Positions 26,048-35,641 of a stretch of 64,000 nt of DNA are shown piece after piece. Source of the stretch: Planctomycetota bacterium (GTDB taxonomy: Bacteria > Planctomycetota > Planctomycetia > Planctomycetales > Planctomycetaceae); contig JAURQH010000039.1 in the NCBI GenBank assembly GCA_030836185.1, forward strand, positions 1 to 64,000, given 5' to 3'. A model generated the notes under the pieces. The model had not been told where the DNA came from and ran no database searches. It saw nothing but the letters and a program-made list of their open reading frames with translations. How positions within the stretch are numbered: position 1 is the first letter of the stretch; each line of letters begins with the position of its first letter. The position numbers were made by a program, and so were the translations under genes.

Positions 26048-26836
26048 ATGACTCCTGCCGACTACCTGCTTGATCTTTACGGCTTGTCCGAGAAAACTGC
26101 CATTGTCATCGGAGGAACGGGAGTCTTGGGTGGAGCCATCGCGGATGCCTTGGGGGGTGCCGGAGCACACGTCATCATCGTGGGACGAAGTCCAGAGCGC
26201 GGTGGTGAAGCGGCTCAAAAAATCATAGCAGCCGGTGGCTCGGCAGAATTCATGGCCGCCGATTCCACCAGTCGTGCAGATCTTGAAGCCATCGTTGAGC
26301 ATCTGAAAGCCAACAACCGACAAGCCGACGTGCTTGTGAACGGTGCGGGTGTGAACGCCGCGACTCCGTTTCTCGATATTCCAGAGGAAGAATGGGACCG
26401 CATCTTTAATGTAAATCTCTCGTCGGTGCGGCTTGCCTGTCAGGTCTTTGGTAAGTTCATGCTCGACAACGAGACCAAAGGGGCAATCATCAATGTCGCC
26501 TCGGCATCCGCCATGACTCCTCTTTCGCGTGTCTTCACCTATTCCGCGTCGAAAGCCGCCGTGTTGAACCTGACTCAAAACCTGGCTCGCGAATGGGCCA
26601 AAGACGGCATCCGCGTCAACGCCCTCTCTCCGGGATTCTTTCCTGCCGAGCAAAACCGAAAAGTTCTCACACCAGATCGAGTCGAAAGTATCATGCGGCA
26701 CACGCCGGCAGATCGTTTTGGTGACGCCGAAGAACTCGCGGGAGCCGTCGTACTGATGGCCTCCCCAAAAGCGGGCAGCTTCATGAATGGTGCGAACATT
26801 GTCATTGATGGCGGCTTCAACGCCATGACGATTTGA
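26048..26836 (+). CDS. SDR-family NAD(P)-dependent oxidoreductase
   Basis: A 262-residue short-chain dehydrogenase from the ATG at 26048. Motifs: VIGGTGVLGGAIADAL (TGxxxGxG-like), LVNGAGVNA (NNAG-like), IINVASASAMT with Ser, YSASKAAVL (YxxxK) and PGFFPAEQNR after the active site. The form (VNGAGVN, FPAEQNR) resembles D-mannonate oxidoreductase/gluconate-5-dehydrogenase-like SDRs, so a role in sugar acid reduction is possible. The gene lies downstream of mqnD with 98 bases between, probably unrelated in function. A very long antisense frame is a composition shadow. Confidence 0.92.
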   Translation: MTPADYLLDLYGLSEKTAIVIGGTGVLGGAIADALGGAGAHVIIVGRSPERGGEAAQKIIAAGGSAEFMAADSTSRADLEAIVEHLKANNRQADVLVNGAGVNAATPFLDIPEEEWDRIFNVNLSSVRLACQVFGKFMLDNETKGAIINVASASAMTPLSRVFTYSASKAAVLNLTQNLAREWAKDGIRVNALSPGFFPAEQNRKVLTPDRVESIMRHTPADRFGDAEELAGAVVLMASPKAGSFMNGANIVIDGGFNAMTI

Positions 26837-27049
26837 GAACGACTTTATTGTCGGCTCAAACCTCTTAGAAATTGTACGCGCTCTCAGGCCATCGCTCACT
26901 CTCGAATGGCACTGATTCTCGGTTCTCTCCTCTCTGCAAACCAAAATCAGTTTTCCGGGCAGAGAAAGGCAGAGTCTGCTGAACAAACAAGGGAAATTGT
27001 GAGTCTGTTTGACTATACTGGATGACCTCTTACCAACAGGACTCAACAC

Positions 27050-28669
27050 TTGAATCCACAAATTGTTCACCCACCGACACGCTATCTGGTCCCATTCGAC
27101 CCCAAGCGTGTCCCTCATATGTTCGCCGACGTTCTCATTTTGGGCGGTGGTATTGCCGGTTTACGCGCAGCGCTTTCCATTGATCCACGATTGCGAACCG
27201 TCGTCGTCACAAAAGATCAACTCGTGCTTTCCAATAGCTCGTGGGCACAGGGAGGAATTGCCGGCGTCCTCGACCCACTCGATAATGTCGCCAATCATGT
27301 TTCAGACACAGTGTCTGCCGGCAAAGGACTTTGCCAACAGGATGTGGTCGAAGCCGTCATCAAGGAAGCGCCGCAGCGAATCCGTGAATTGATCGAACTT
27401 GGAACAAAGTTTGATCGAGAAGATGGCGAAATTGCGCTCACGCAAGAAGGAGGGCATTCCCATCGCCGCATCGCTCACGCTTTGGGAGACGCAACCGGTA
27501 AAGAAATTATGCGGGCGATGATCGAAACGGTCCGCGCTAAAGATAATGTCGAAATCTGGGAGAACACATTCAGCATCGACCTTCTCACGCATGATGAGAC
27601 ATGCCGAGGGGCTCTCGTTTGGAGCAATTCTCACGGCAAGACGTTTGTCTGGGCCAAACAGACGATCATCTGTACGGGAGGAGCCGGGCAACTTTATCGT
27701 GAAACGACAAACCCCGATATTGCCACAGCCGATGGACACGCGATTGCATTTCGCGCGGGAGCCGAACTGCGGGATATGGAGTTCATGCAATTTCATCCGA
27801 CCGTTCTGTACATCGCTGGTAGCTCTCGCCATCTGATCACCGAAGCGGTACGTGGAGAAGGCGCCTATTTGGTCGATGTCACGGGGCATCGATTTATGGC
27901 CGAGTATCACGAGATGGGCGAACTGGCACCACGCGATGAAGTCTCCCTCGCGATTACTGCCCAAATGGAGAAAACAAAGCATCCTTGTGTCTATTTGGAT
28001 CTGACACATCTGCCCAACGAACTTGTGAACGAGAGATTCCCACACATCAAGAAGGTGTGTGAAAAATTCGGAATCGATATCACTCATGAACGAATTCCCG
28101 TTCGTCCAGGCGCCCATTACATGATTGGCGGTGTCACCGTCGATCTTCAGGGGAGAACCACACTTGACGGGTTGTGGGCAGCCGGAGAAGTCACTTCCAC
28201 CGGATTACACGGAGCCAATCGCCTCGCCTCCAACAGCCTGCTCGAAGGATTGGTGTATGGATTACGGGCCGGCGAGGGTGCTTCACAACGAGCATTAGAG
28301 ATCCCAGATAACTTCACCGTTCCATCACTTGATTCGCCCCCCCTCGAAACTTTACCGGAAGAAGAGTTGAAAATTGAGGATATGCGAAATTCACTGTCGA
28401 GTTTGATGTGGAGACAGGTGGGAATCCAACGGAGTGAAAACGATTTACACTCGGCCCTGAAACAGATTGAGTTCTGGGATCGCTATGTCTCTCGTCAGGA
28501 GTTTCATAGTGTGGCGGGCTGGGAATTGCAGAACCTGTTTCTGGTCGCAAGAATTGTTATCGCGGCGGCTCTTGCACGACAAGAAAGTCGCGGCGTCCAT
28601 ACTCGCAGTGATTACCCGGAAACAATGGACACCTTTGCGAAACACATTCTGATTCACTCTGTGATTTAA
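27050..28669 (+). CDS. nadB: NadB, L-aspartate oxidase
   Basis: A 539-residue FAD enzyme that oxidises L-aspartate to iminoaspartate, the first step of bacterial NAD synthesis. FADVLILGGGIAGLRAAL is the FAD-binding Rossmann site; SSWAQGGIAGVL, EGGHSHRRIAHALGDATG, MEFMQFHPTVLY, and RPGAHYMIGGV with the catalytic region are typical, and the C-terminal part MWRQVGIQRSENDL has the helical domain. The start is a TTG at 27050 with AACAGGA eight bases before it; the next in-frame ATG at 27119 would still hold the FAD domain but lose the N-terminal 23 residues, so the TTG is a choice, not certain. NadA and NadC are not in the window. Confidence 0.95.
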   Translation: MNPQIVHPPTRYLVPFDPKRVPHMFADVLILGGGIAGLRAALSIDPRLRTVVVTKDQLVLSNSSWAQGGIAGVLDPLDNVANHVSDTVSAGKGLCQQDVVEAVIKEAPQRIRELIELGTKFDREDGEIALTQEGGHSHRRIAHALGDATGKEIMRAMIETVRAKDNVEIWENTFSIDLLTHDETCRGALVWSNSHGKTFVWAKQTIICTGGAGQLYRETTNPDIATADGHAIAFRAGAELRDMEFMQFHPTVLYIAGSSRHLITEAVRGEGAYLVDVTGHRFMAEYHEMGELAPRDEVSLAITAQMEKTKHPCVYLDLTHLPNELVNERFPHIKKVCEKFGIDITHERIPVRPGAHYMIGGVTVDLQGRTTLDGLWAAGEVTSTGLHGANRLASNSLLEGLVYGLRAGEGASQRALEIPDNFTVPSLDSPPLETLPEEELKIEDMRNSLSSLMWRQVGIQRSENDLHSALKQIEFWDRYVSRQEFHSVAGWELQNLFLVARIVIAAALARQESRGVHTRSDYPETMDTFAKHILIHSVI

Positions 28670-28704
28670 GCATTAACCATTCTGACAACGAGAAAGAACC
28701 AAAT

Positions 28705-29478
28705 ATGCTGCCGGGAATCAAACTTTTCGACCTGACCGATCAAGTGGCCATCATCACAGGCGGATCCAAAGGGCTCGGCGAAGCGATGGCCGAAGGCTTG
28801 GCGTCGGCGGGAGCGAATGTCGTTTTGAGCAGTCGGAATCAGGCCGAAGTGGAAAGCGTGGCAACACGCATCGCCCAAGAGTATGGCGTCAAAACATTGG
28901 GAATCCAAGCCGATGTCGCATCAACCAACGAGGTTCAAAATCTCGTCGAGAAAACCATCGAAGAATTCGGAAAAATCGACATTCTGATCAATAACGCGGG
29001 GATCAACATCCGCGGCCCCATCGACGAACTGACTTACGAGGAATTCCAAGAGGTTCAACGCATCAATGTTGACGGCATCTGGCTCTGTTCCAAAGCCGTC
29101 ACGTCACACATGAAAGACGCCCAGTCTGGAAAAATCATCAATATGGCGAGCACACTGGGTCTGGTTGGTTTAGCAAACCGGACTCCCTACGCGACCAGCA
29201 AAGGGGCCGTCGTTCAAATGACTCGCGCGTTGGGCTTGGAACTGGCCGAGTTTGGAATCAACGTCAACGCGATTTGCCCCGGACCATTTTTGACTCCCAT
29301 GAACGTGCCAATTGCAGACACAGAAGAGGCGAAGAAATTCATCATCGGAGCCGTCGCGATGGAACGCTGGGGAGACCTTGCGGAAATTCAGGGAGCGGCG
29401 ATTTTTCTGGCGAGTGCCGCTTCAAACTTCATGGTGGGTTCGATGGTCACAGTCGATGGCGGCTGGACAGCCCGATAA
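28705..29478 (+). CDS. SDR-family oxidoreductase, gluconate 5-dehydrogenase-like
   Basis: A 257-residue short-chain dehydrogenase: AIITGGSKGLGEAMAEGL, NNAGINIRGP, IINMASTLGLVG, YATSKGAVVQMT (Tyr and Lys), then ICPGPFLTPMN and the closing VDGGWTAR. It is of the classical NAD(P) type, and the pattern matches gluconate 5-dehydrogenase or 2-deoxygluconate dehydrogenase relatives, but the exact substrate is not readable. It starts 35 bases after nadB on the same strand. There is a weak ribosome site (AGAAAG). Confidence 0.92.
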   Translation: MLPGIKLFDLTDQVAIITGGSKGLGEAMAEGLASAGANVVLSSRNQAEVESVATRIAQEYGVKTLGIQADVASTNEVQNLVEKTIEEFGKIDILINNAGINIRGPIDELTYEEFQEVQRINVDGIWLCSKAVTSHMKDAQSGKIINMASTLGLVGLANRTPYATSKGAVVQMTRALGLELAEFGINVNAICPGPFLTPMNVPIADTEEAKKFIIGAVAMERWGDLAEIQGAAIFLASAASNFMVGSMVTVDGGWTAR

Positions 29479-29494
29479 CTCAGGATAACACAAG

Positions 29495-29863
29495 ATGAAA
29501 CGATTCCTAACGACGCTTAGCCTGATCGGATTGATGACGAGTCCTGGCATGGCTCAAGTGATCCAACAACCCGTGGTCGGCGTCAACTCGGTGCAGACAG
29601 TCGTCTCTGTCCCTGATCGCGGATCGGCATTTCTGGGAGGCGTTTCGAGAGCCCGGTCCTCGTCAAATCATTTCGGATTTTCACCGTTCGGTTCATCGGT
29701 CGGAGGCGGAGTTTCGAATTCGTCACAAAGAGTCTTTGTAACGATCCATGATTTTGAAGAAGCCGACCGACAGCTATTGTCAGTAGAGAGAGCACCAAAT
29801 GACATCTTTCGGAACCCACGCGCCAAAAACGCGTGGAAACAGATCAGCCAACAACAAAATTAG
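29495..29863 (+). CDS. small secreted hypothetical protein
   Basis: A 122-residue protein with a signal peptide (MKRFLTTLSLIGLMTSPGMAQ, cleaved after Ala-Gln or nearby) and a CAGGA ribosome site 16 bases after the SDR stop. The mature part is Gly/Ser/Val-rich (FGFSPFGSSVGGGVSNSSQ) and then helical (VFVTIHDFEEADRQLLSVERAP). No domain recognised. It is probably the last gene of the nadB-SDR transcript and is convergent with the gene at 29868, with stops four bases apart. Confidence 0.72.
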   Translation: MKRFLTTLSLIGLMTSPGMAQVIQQPVVGVNSVQTVVSVPDRGSAFLGGVSRARSSSNHFGFSPFGSSVGGGVSNSSQRVFVTIHDFEEADRQLLSVERAPNDIFRNPRAKNAWKQISQQQN

Positions 29864-29867
29864 CGTC

Positions 29868-30137
29868 TCACAAAGAAGGAGCAGCCAACTGTACATGCAG
29901 CTTGTCGAATCGCTCACCGCGTGCGTTGTAGAGGTAGAGGTCGCATTTATCCTGGACCCAAATTGCCGTCAAACGAACGGAACGAGGGCCATGTAAAACA
30001 TACTGCCGGCCGCATTCACGGCCTCCCTGTACCAAACGGGATTCAGTGAGTGGGAACTGATCAGCCAGTAAATTTTCACAACTGCCAAGTTTTTGCATGA
30101 CTAATTCACGCAACTGTTGAAATGATGAAACCGTCAC
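29868..30137 (-). CDS. small conserved-looking hypothetical protein
   Basis: An 89-residue frame, starting GTG at 30137 (an ATG at 30098 would give about 76). It has protein-like composition: SFQQLRELVMQKLGSCENLLADQFPL, then RSVRLTAIWVQDKCDLYLYNARGERFDKLHV, with alternating strand-like and helical parts. I do not recognise a family. Convergent with the secreted protein at 29495, stops four bases apart. Confidence 0.6.
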   Translation of the reverse strand: MTVSSFQQLRELVMQKLGSCENLLADQFPLTESRLVQGGRECGRQYVLHGPRSVRLTAIWVQDKCDLYLYNARGERFDKLHVQLAAPSL

Positions 30138-30484
30138 AATGATCTCACTACATAAAACAAGTTACTGGAGGGTCAATCTCGTTGATCTTCGTTGATGCAG
30201 AATCCATTCCGGCAAGAACTCTTATCGACCATATTCCGTGGCCGACAAAGGGGTTTTCTTTCCTCGACTCATGACCGATTTGACTCTCGACTTTTCACCA
30301 TCTCTCACAATCGGAACTGAACAAATTATTTACACGGTCTTTGAACCATAAAAACTCAAAAGACTCCTCCAAATCATTCGCCGACAATTCGGAAGCCGGG
30401 GTTTGGCAACGAGCCTGACGAACAGTAAAACTTTAACGATTACTACAGTTCTCATAGAATTCATACCACCTGAAAGGGATTAAC
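30138..30484. other. 347-base intergenic region, nothing recognised
   Basis: Between the divergent starts at 30137 and 30485. A+T-rich in its middle, with no clear gene, hairpin or well-spaced promoter that I would defend; promoters for both genes must lie here. Confidence 0.5.
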
Positions 30485-31543
30485 GTGCCGCAGATTGACA
30501 CTGATTCACTCCAAAAATTCTCCGCAGCTCTCCTCGAAGCGGGCGGAGCCACCACTAATGACGCAGCAGTCGTCTCTGAATCTCTGGTTCAGGCAAATCT
30601 GCGCGGGCACGACTCTCATGGCGTCATGCGTATCCCGTCCTATCTCCAAAATGTCGCAAATGGACGGATCAACCCCGGACAATCGCTGGAAATCATCAAA
30701 GAGTCTCCCGGCGCAATTGTCGGTGATGGTGGCTGGGGATTTGGACAAGTCATCTCACATGAACTGATGGACCGACTGATTGAAAAAGCGGCCACTCAGG
30801 GAATCGCGAGTGGAACATTACGCCGCACAGCCCACATCGGTCGCTTGGGAGAATACGCGGAACTCGCGGCGTCGAAAAACATGGCTTCCATGATTATTGC
30901 CAACACTCACGGTGCCGCTCATCGTGTTGCTCCGGTCGGAGCCAAAGCCCCTCGGCTCGGGACTAACCCCATTTGTATGGGAGTACCGGGAGGAGAAAAC
31001 GGCCCATTCGTGATGGACTTTGGAACGAGTGCTACGGCAGAAGGAAAAGTTCGTGTCAAAAAAATTGCCGGCGAACAAGTTCCACCGGGATTGATCCTCG
31101 ACTCCGAAGGAAACCCGTCGACCGATCCGCATGTCATCTACGGCGACCCTCCGGGGACGATTCTGCCAATGGGAGGTGATCAAGCCTACAAAGGATTCGG
31201 ACTCGCGTTTATGATCGAAATGCTATCCGGTGGATTGTCGGCCGGTCAATGCTCGTTCTCTGATCCTCCTGCACCGTTAGGAAACTGTGCGGTGTTTGTA
31301 TTGTTTGATCCCGAAATGTTTGGCGGGTTTGATCACTTGCATCGAGAAGTCTCGCAATTGGAAACTTATGTCCGCAGTTCACCTGCCATCGATCCTGCAA
31401 AACCCGTAACACTTCCCGGAGATCCCGAACTTCGCACGCTGGCCGCTCGGACGAAGACTGGTATTCCTCTCGATGAAGGAAACTGGAACGCGTTGACCGA
31501 TCTGGCCAAAGAGTTGAGCGTGACGGTTCCTGTTGGAGAATAA
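30485..31543 (+). CDS. Ldh-family (malate/L-sulfolactate-type) dehydrogenase
   Basis: A 352-residue NAD(P)-dependent dehydrogenase of the YlbC/YiaK/malate-L-lactate family, which is unrelated to classical malate dehydrogenase. The start is a GTG with AAAGGG upstream. Motifs: NLRGHDSHGVMRIPSY, GDGGWGFGQVISHEL, RRTAHIGRLGEYAELAA (the His and Arg of the substrate site), GAKAPRLGTNPICMGVPG, and AYKGFGLAFMIEMLSGGLSAG. The substrate may be malate, L-lactate, ureidoglycolate, 2,3-diketogulonate or sulfolactate; the sequence does not decide it. A small gene follows two bases after its stop. Confidence 0.92.
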   Translation: MPQIDTDSLQKFSAALLEAGGATTNDAAVVSESLVQANLRGHDSHGVMRIPSYLQNVANGRINPGQSLEIIKESPGAIVGDGGWGFGQVISHELMDRLIEKAATQGIASGTLRRTAHIGRLGEYAELAASKNMASMIIANTHGAAHRVAPVGAKAPRLGTNPICMGVPGGENGPFVMDFGTSATAEGKVRVKKIAGEQVPPGLILDSEGNPSTDPHVIYGDPPGTILPMGGDQAYKGFGLAFMIEMLSGGLSAGQCSFSDPPAPLGNCAVFVLFDPEMFGGFDHLHREVSQLETYVRSSPAIDPAKPVTLPGDPELRTLAARTKTGIPLDEGNWNALTDLAKELSVTVPVGE

Positions 31544-31545
31544 TC

Positions 31546-31794
31546 ATGACAGACGAATCGATTCCTGAAATCGACCATCGAATTTACGTTCCGTTACCCG
31601 ACTCATGGACGGCACACGCAAAACGAGACTCGGTGAAAGAATATTGCCACACCAAATCAGAGGGAGAAGAGCACTTCCACCTATTGATGAAGGGAGAAAT
31701 CTACCTCATGCACCAAGGCGAAAAATACTGTTTGAATTGCGCCTTGAAGCAGGAAACCATCACAACAGACCGCCTACATTGGAAACGCTCCTGA
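31546..31794 (+). CDS. small hypothetical protein coupled to the dehydrogenase
   Basis: An 82-residue protein starting two bases after the stop of the Ldh gene, with a GGAG site inside that gene's last codons, so it is probably translated together with it. It holds PLPDSWTAHAKRDSVKEYCHTKSEGEEHFHLLMKGEIYLMHQGEKYCLNCAL: His residues and a CLNC pair near the end could bind a metal. No family recognised. It reads like a normal small soluble protein. Confidence 0.6.
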   Translation: MTDESIPEIDHRIYVPLPDSWTAHAKRDSVKEYCHTKSEGEEHFHLLMKGEIYLMHQGEKYCLNCALKQETITTDRLHWKRS

Positions 31795-31941
31795 ACAATG
31801 TTCACTTGTACTTACCCTATGAAACGAAGGTTTTTCCAAGATTGGTGGTGACGACCATGCCGACATCACCTACCCTAAACGGGTCTGTTAACATTACTTT
31901 CTTGAGCAGTCTCCATTTCCTGCTGCAACTTGAGGAAACGA

Positions 31942-32991
31942 ATGTCAGAAGATGCTAATCCCCCTGAAGAACTTCTCAAAGAGGCCCAAAAGCTGTTTCG
32001 AAAAAAACAGTTTGAGAGTTCCGTGGCTGCTTTTCAAAAAGTTCTCTCGCTTGAACCCAATCATCTCAAAGCGCTCCGCGGACTTGCAGCGGCATATGCA
32101 CAGCTCGGTCAAATTGATCCAGCCATCGAACAGTATCTGAAACTGACTCAAATTGATTATTCCAACGGTGTTGCTTGGTTGAATCTCGGTGCACTCTACA
32201 ACTCTCAGGAACGATACCAAGCGGCCGCAAAAGCCATTCGCGCAGGTTTACTGAAAGAGAAAAAATCTGTCATCGGATATCTGTATCTGGGCGAAGCCCA
32301 CCTGGGGCTCAACCAAAACTCAATGGCAATGACGGCTTTCAAAGAAGCCATCAAAATCGATCCCGATTTGCTGGAGGCGAACTTATACCTGGGGCGTATC
32401 TATATAGAAATGAAGAGTTACGCTCAGGCCATTCGTCATTTCGAGCATGCCGCAAAAACTCACCCTGATTCGGAAGAAGCTGCTAAGGCATTACGTGAAG
32501 CGCGACAAGATCAAGAAGAGAAACGCGATGCCGTGAATCCTTTCGGACGTCTGGTCGATATGGACAACATGGGCCTCAAAGGCAATGTTGTGATGAATCG
32601 CGAACTAAGCGTGGAAGAACAAATTCATGATCGCCAAATGATCCGCAGCCTCTCTCGTGACTTATTGGTTGAGACCGAGAATTGCATTCTCGGCATCAAA
32701 GACGAAGTCGAACCCGCCTTGCTGTCGATCACTCGAACCTTGGCAGAAGGTGGAGAGTCACCGACAAATTTACTTTCGTCAATTAAGAAACTGCAAGATG
32801 CGATCACTTCAATCAATAAAAAACGCAAAGAGATGCGATCCAAGGTCACATTGATTCGTGGGCATGAAGAAATCGTGAATACTCCTGAGTTCGGCGGTGA
32901 ATTTGGAATTCCATCGACATTTCAATCCAACCTGGATAATGATGACGCAGCTCAAAATGATGACGCAGATCAATCAGACACCGACGATTGA
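31942..32991 (+). CDS. tetratricopeptide-repeat protein
   Basis: A 349-residue protein from the ATG at 31942, which has GAGGA just upstream; the frame is open from a TTG four codons earlier. Residues about 7-185 hold four or five TPR helix pairs (AAYAQLGQIDPAIEQYLKLTQ, LNLGALYNSQERYQAAAKAI, LYLGEAHLGLNQNSMAMTAFKEAI, LYLGRIYIEMKSYAQAIRHFEHA), a protein-binding scaffold. The C-terminal part is helical and acidic at its end (DNDDAAQNDDADQSDTDD). It shares 22 bases with the end of the convergent comEC gene. Partner unknown. Confidence 0.88.
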   Translation: MSEDANPPEELLKEAQKLFRKKQFESSVAAFQKVLSLEPNHLKALRGLAAAYAQLGQIDPAIEQYLKLTQIDYSNGVAWLNLGALYNSQERYQAAAKAIRAGLLKEKKSVIGYLYLGEAHLGLNQNSMAMTAFKEAIKIDPDLLEANLYLGRIYIEMKSYAQAIRHFEHAAKTHPDSEEAAKALREARQDQEEKRDAVNPFGRLVDMDNMGLKGNVVMNRELSVEEQIHDRQMIRSLSRDLLVETENCILGIKDEVEPALLSITRTLAEGGESPTNLLSSIKKLQDAITSINKKRKEMRSKVTLIRGHEEIVNTPEFGGEFGIPSTFQSNLDNDDAAQNDDADQSDTDD

Positions 32992-35456
32992 GACCTCAAG
33001 GTCCTCCATTGCACACCACCTGATTTCGGCACCTCCATGATCACATCTCCATCTCGATGAGTGATGTATAACCCCTCTGTCTGAGCGTAAAAGTCTTCCA
33101 GAAAATCGAGCTCGAATCGATAACCAGTCGAGACGACCACATGTTTTGGTTGGCACCAGTTGGCTAACTCTGCCGTGTTTGCGGCTCGGCTTCCATGATG
33201 GGGAGAGAGAAGATAATCGACGCTTCCAATGGATTGATCCATCAGTGAATCGAGACCTTCTGCTTCAACGTATCCGGTTAAGAGGATTCGTTGTCCTCGA
33301 CAAGTGAGTAACAGCACCAAACTGGCCGCATTATCGGAGGAATATCGAAGACCCTGTTTCGGATGCAAGATTTCAATTTGAAAATCCTTGGCAACCTCTT
33401 CCTGATCGCCAAGTGTCGCAACTTGCACCCGACATTCGGACTGTCGTATCAATTCTTGGAGATATCGCAAGTTCGACTCTGAAGACGACATCAATGCTTC
33501 GGTCGTGACCACTGCATCGATTTCAATCTCTTCCAGTAAATCGGGAAACGCGGAATAGTGGTCGAGATCAGCGTGGGACAGATAAACACGATCCAGATGA
33601 TGAACTCCGCGCATTCTGAAATCATCCAGAATCGCCCGTGCCGCATTGTGTCCTCCATCATTCGATCCACAATCATATAAAAATCGTTTGCCGTCGGGAA
33701 ACTCCATCAGGATCGCGATTCCATGACCGACTGAGTAGGTCGTCAATCGAAATGTCTCTTTCTGAAACGACGATTGGCTGATGAGAACATGCAAGCCACA
33801 CCAAACGAACATTCCAACCCACAGTCGGAGCTGAAAACCACGCGATAACAGTATCGCCATGACAACCATCAAATACCCCATCAACCACCACCACGAGACC
33901 TCAGCCAATGTCCAGGTCACGACCGAATAATCACTCACGATTTGCGGAATGGCGGAGATCAGAATCAACGCCTGTTCCATCATCCCCCCAAGAGCAGGAC
34001 AAACGACCGGAAGCACCAACGATGCAACAAGCAACACACATCCCAAGCCAAGCAAAACGGTTACGAGAGGAATCATCAAGATTGTTAACGGGACGCCCCA
34101 GATGGGAAAGAGATGAAAGTTTTTTGCGATCACGGGAAATGTGAACAGACTGACGGCAAGGCCAATGATGACACCATCATAAACAGCGGCCCTCAGAAAA
34201 AGGATCACCGGCTCGTACCAGGGACGTGTTAAACCTGCGGTCGCTCTTTCATAAAGCGAATGAGGCGAATGATTCACCAATAGCAACGGCCTGACAGCAA
34301 GGATTCCCAGAACGGATAAAAACGAAAGCTGAAACCCACTGTTAAAAAGAGTCATTGGATTCATCAACAACAAGAGGAATGCCGTCAGCCCCAAACTATT
34401 TAAGGGCGACGATTCACGTCCTAAGAGACGTCCAATCAAATATATCACCAGAAATAATGTCGCACGAAAAACACTCGGACGTAACCCCGTAACCGATGCG
34501 TATCCAATCATCAAGAATATCACAATCAATGAGGAGTGACGTAGCGACAGATTAAGGATCGACAATAGTCGAGAAAGCATGATCGCAATGATTCCAATAT
34601 GGAGACCCGAAATCGCCAACAAATGGAACACACCACTTTGGATAAATGCCCGTTTGATCTCATCCGGTAAGTCCGCACGATCTCCTAACAGCAACGCGCG
34701 AGCAATGGCGCGAGAGTCGGAAGATTTCAAGTATTGATCAAGTCTGCCTGCGAGCCACTCCCGAGATCGTGACATCAGATGTCCAACGGAAGATGACGAG
34801 TCCGCAATCACCTCGACATGTCGGGGGTGTTCGACACTCATACTGCCCAGATATTCCTGAAGGACCATCCACTTCTGAAAATCGAACTCTCCAGGGTTAG
34901 CAGGTTTTGCGGGTCGCCCAAATTGACCGGAAAGGTCCACCACATCTCCCGCACGCGGGCCGATCAAATGACCGCGTACGGAGACCAAAACTTTTCCCGG
35001 CTCAATCTCTTTCCCATTCCATAACAGGCATTCCGCTGGAAAGAGAGTTCGATCTGTGACACGCCAGGCGGGAGTAAACTTACGTCGAGTTTTGCGACTG
35101 ATATGAGGCGATTCCAGTAATCGCACCCGCATTTGTGCAGTTGTCCATTCTGTTTCCGACAAGCCCGACAAAGGATGAGAGGCCATCTTTTGTGTTCGAT
35201 AAGCGTGATACATCCCTCCCACTGCTATCCATAACAGGACAATCACAAGTAGCAATGTTTTGGGCTTTTGAGACTGACGGATCAGCGCAAAACTGATGGC
35301 CGTTAGAAAAGCAATTCCCCCCCATAGGTATGAGAACTCGCGAAACTGCTGATCCAAAAAAATACCGCTCGCAAAACAGACAAACAGCAACAGCAAGGGG
35401 CGCTGGTTGAGTGCGAAACGCTCAGAGAGCCGTGGTTGAGTGAATGATGTCTTCAC
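32970..35456 (-). CDS. comEC: ComEC/Rec2-type DNA uptake channel with metallo-beta-lactamase domain
   Basis: The frame is 871 codons; the first ~40 residues do not look like a leader, so I place the start near a GTG at 35456, giving about 828 residues, with no clear ribosome site. The order is: N-terminal membrane segments with the OB-like DUF4131 region, the competence domain (LLGDRADLPDEIKRAFIQSGVFHLLAISGLHIGII), more membrane helices, and a C-terminal metallo-beta-lactamase fold (YDCGSNDGG, LSHADLDHYSAF, SPHHGSRAAN). The family passes single-stranded DNA through the inner membrane during natural transformation. There are no other competence genes here. The last 22 bases overlap the TPR gene. 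Confidence 0.9.
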   Translation of the reverse strand: MKTSFTQPRLSERFALNQRPLLLLFVCFASGIFLDQQFREFSYLWGGIAFLTAISFALIRQSQKPKTLLLVIVLLWIAVGGMYHAYRTQKMASHPLSGLSETEWTTAQMRVRLLESPHISRKTRRKFTPAWRVTDRTLFPAECLLWNGKEIEPGKVLVSVRGHLIGPRAGDVVDLSGQFGRPAKPANPGEFDFQKWMVLQEYLGSMSVEHPRHVEVIADSSSSVGHLMSRSREWLAGRLDQYLKSSDSRAIARALLLGDRADLPDEIKRAFIQSGVFHLLAISGLHIGIIAIMLSRLLSILNLSLRHSSLIVIFLMIGYASVTGLRPSVFRATLFLVIYLIGRLLGRESSPLNSLGLTAFLLLLMNPMTLFNSGFQLSFLSVLGILAVRPLLLVNHSPHSLYERATAGLTRPWYEPVILFLRAAVYDGVIIGLAVSLFTFPVIAKNFHLFPIWGVPLTILMIPLVTVLLGLGCVLLVASLVLPVVCPALGGMMEQALILISAIPQIVSDYSVVTWTLAEVSWWWLMGYLMVVMAILLSRGFQLRLWVGMFVWCGLHVLISQSSFQKETFRLTTYSVGHGIAILMEFPDGKRFLYDCGSNDGGHNAARAILDDFRMRGVHHLDRVYLSHADLDHYSAFPDLLEEIEIDAVVTTEALMSSSESNLRYLQELIRQSECRVQVATLGDQEEVAKDFQIEILHPKQGLRYSSDNAASLVLLLTCRGQRILLTGYVEAEGLDSLMDQSIGSVDYLLSPHHGSRAANTAELANWCQPKHVVVSTGYRFELDFLEDFYAQTEGLYITHRDGDVIMEVPKSGGVQWRTLRSQSSVSD

Positions 35457-35641
35457 AGACTGATTAGAGACGCCAAGCGTAAGGGGACAATAATGTATCA
35501 CAGTATGCAGAGGCAAATCAAAAACTGCACTGGGAATTCTCCCAGATTCGGCATTTCTTGAGTTTTTTGGGAACTCCTTTCCCACTAGAGGCCTCTCACC
35601 TGTATGCAGTCACCAAATCCCATCGATTCAAGGAGATTCCG

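Noticed and set aside
26024-27118. 364-codon minus-strand frame
   Set aside because: Antisense to the SDR gene and the nadB leader region; composition (many Arg, Cys, His, Ser) and lack of motifs mark it as a shadow.
27302-28117. 271-codon minus-strand frame
   Set aside because: Antisense to nadB, which has strong motifs throughout.
31605-31958. 117-codon plus-strand frame
   Set aside because: Overlaps the small coupled gene in another frame and the start of the TPR gene; Arg/Leu/Pro-rich without motif.
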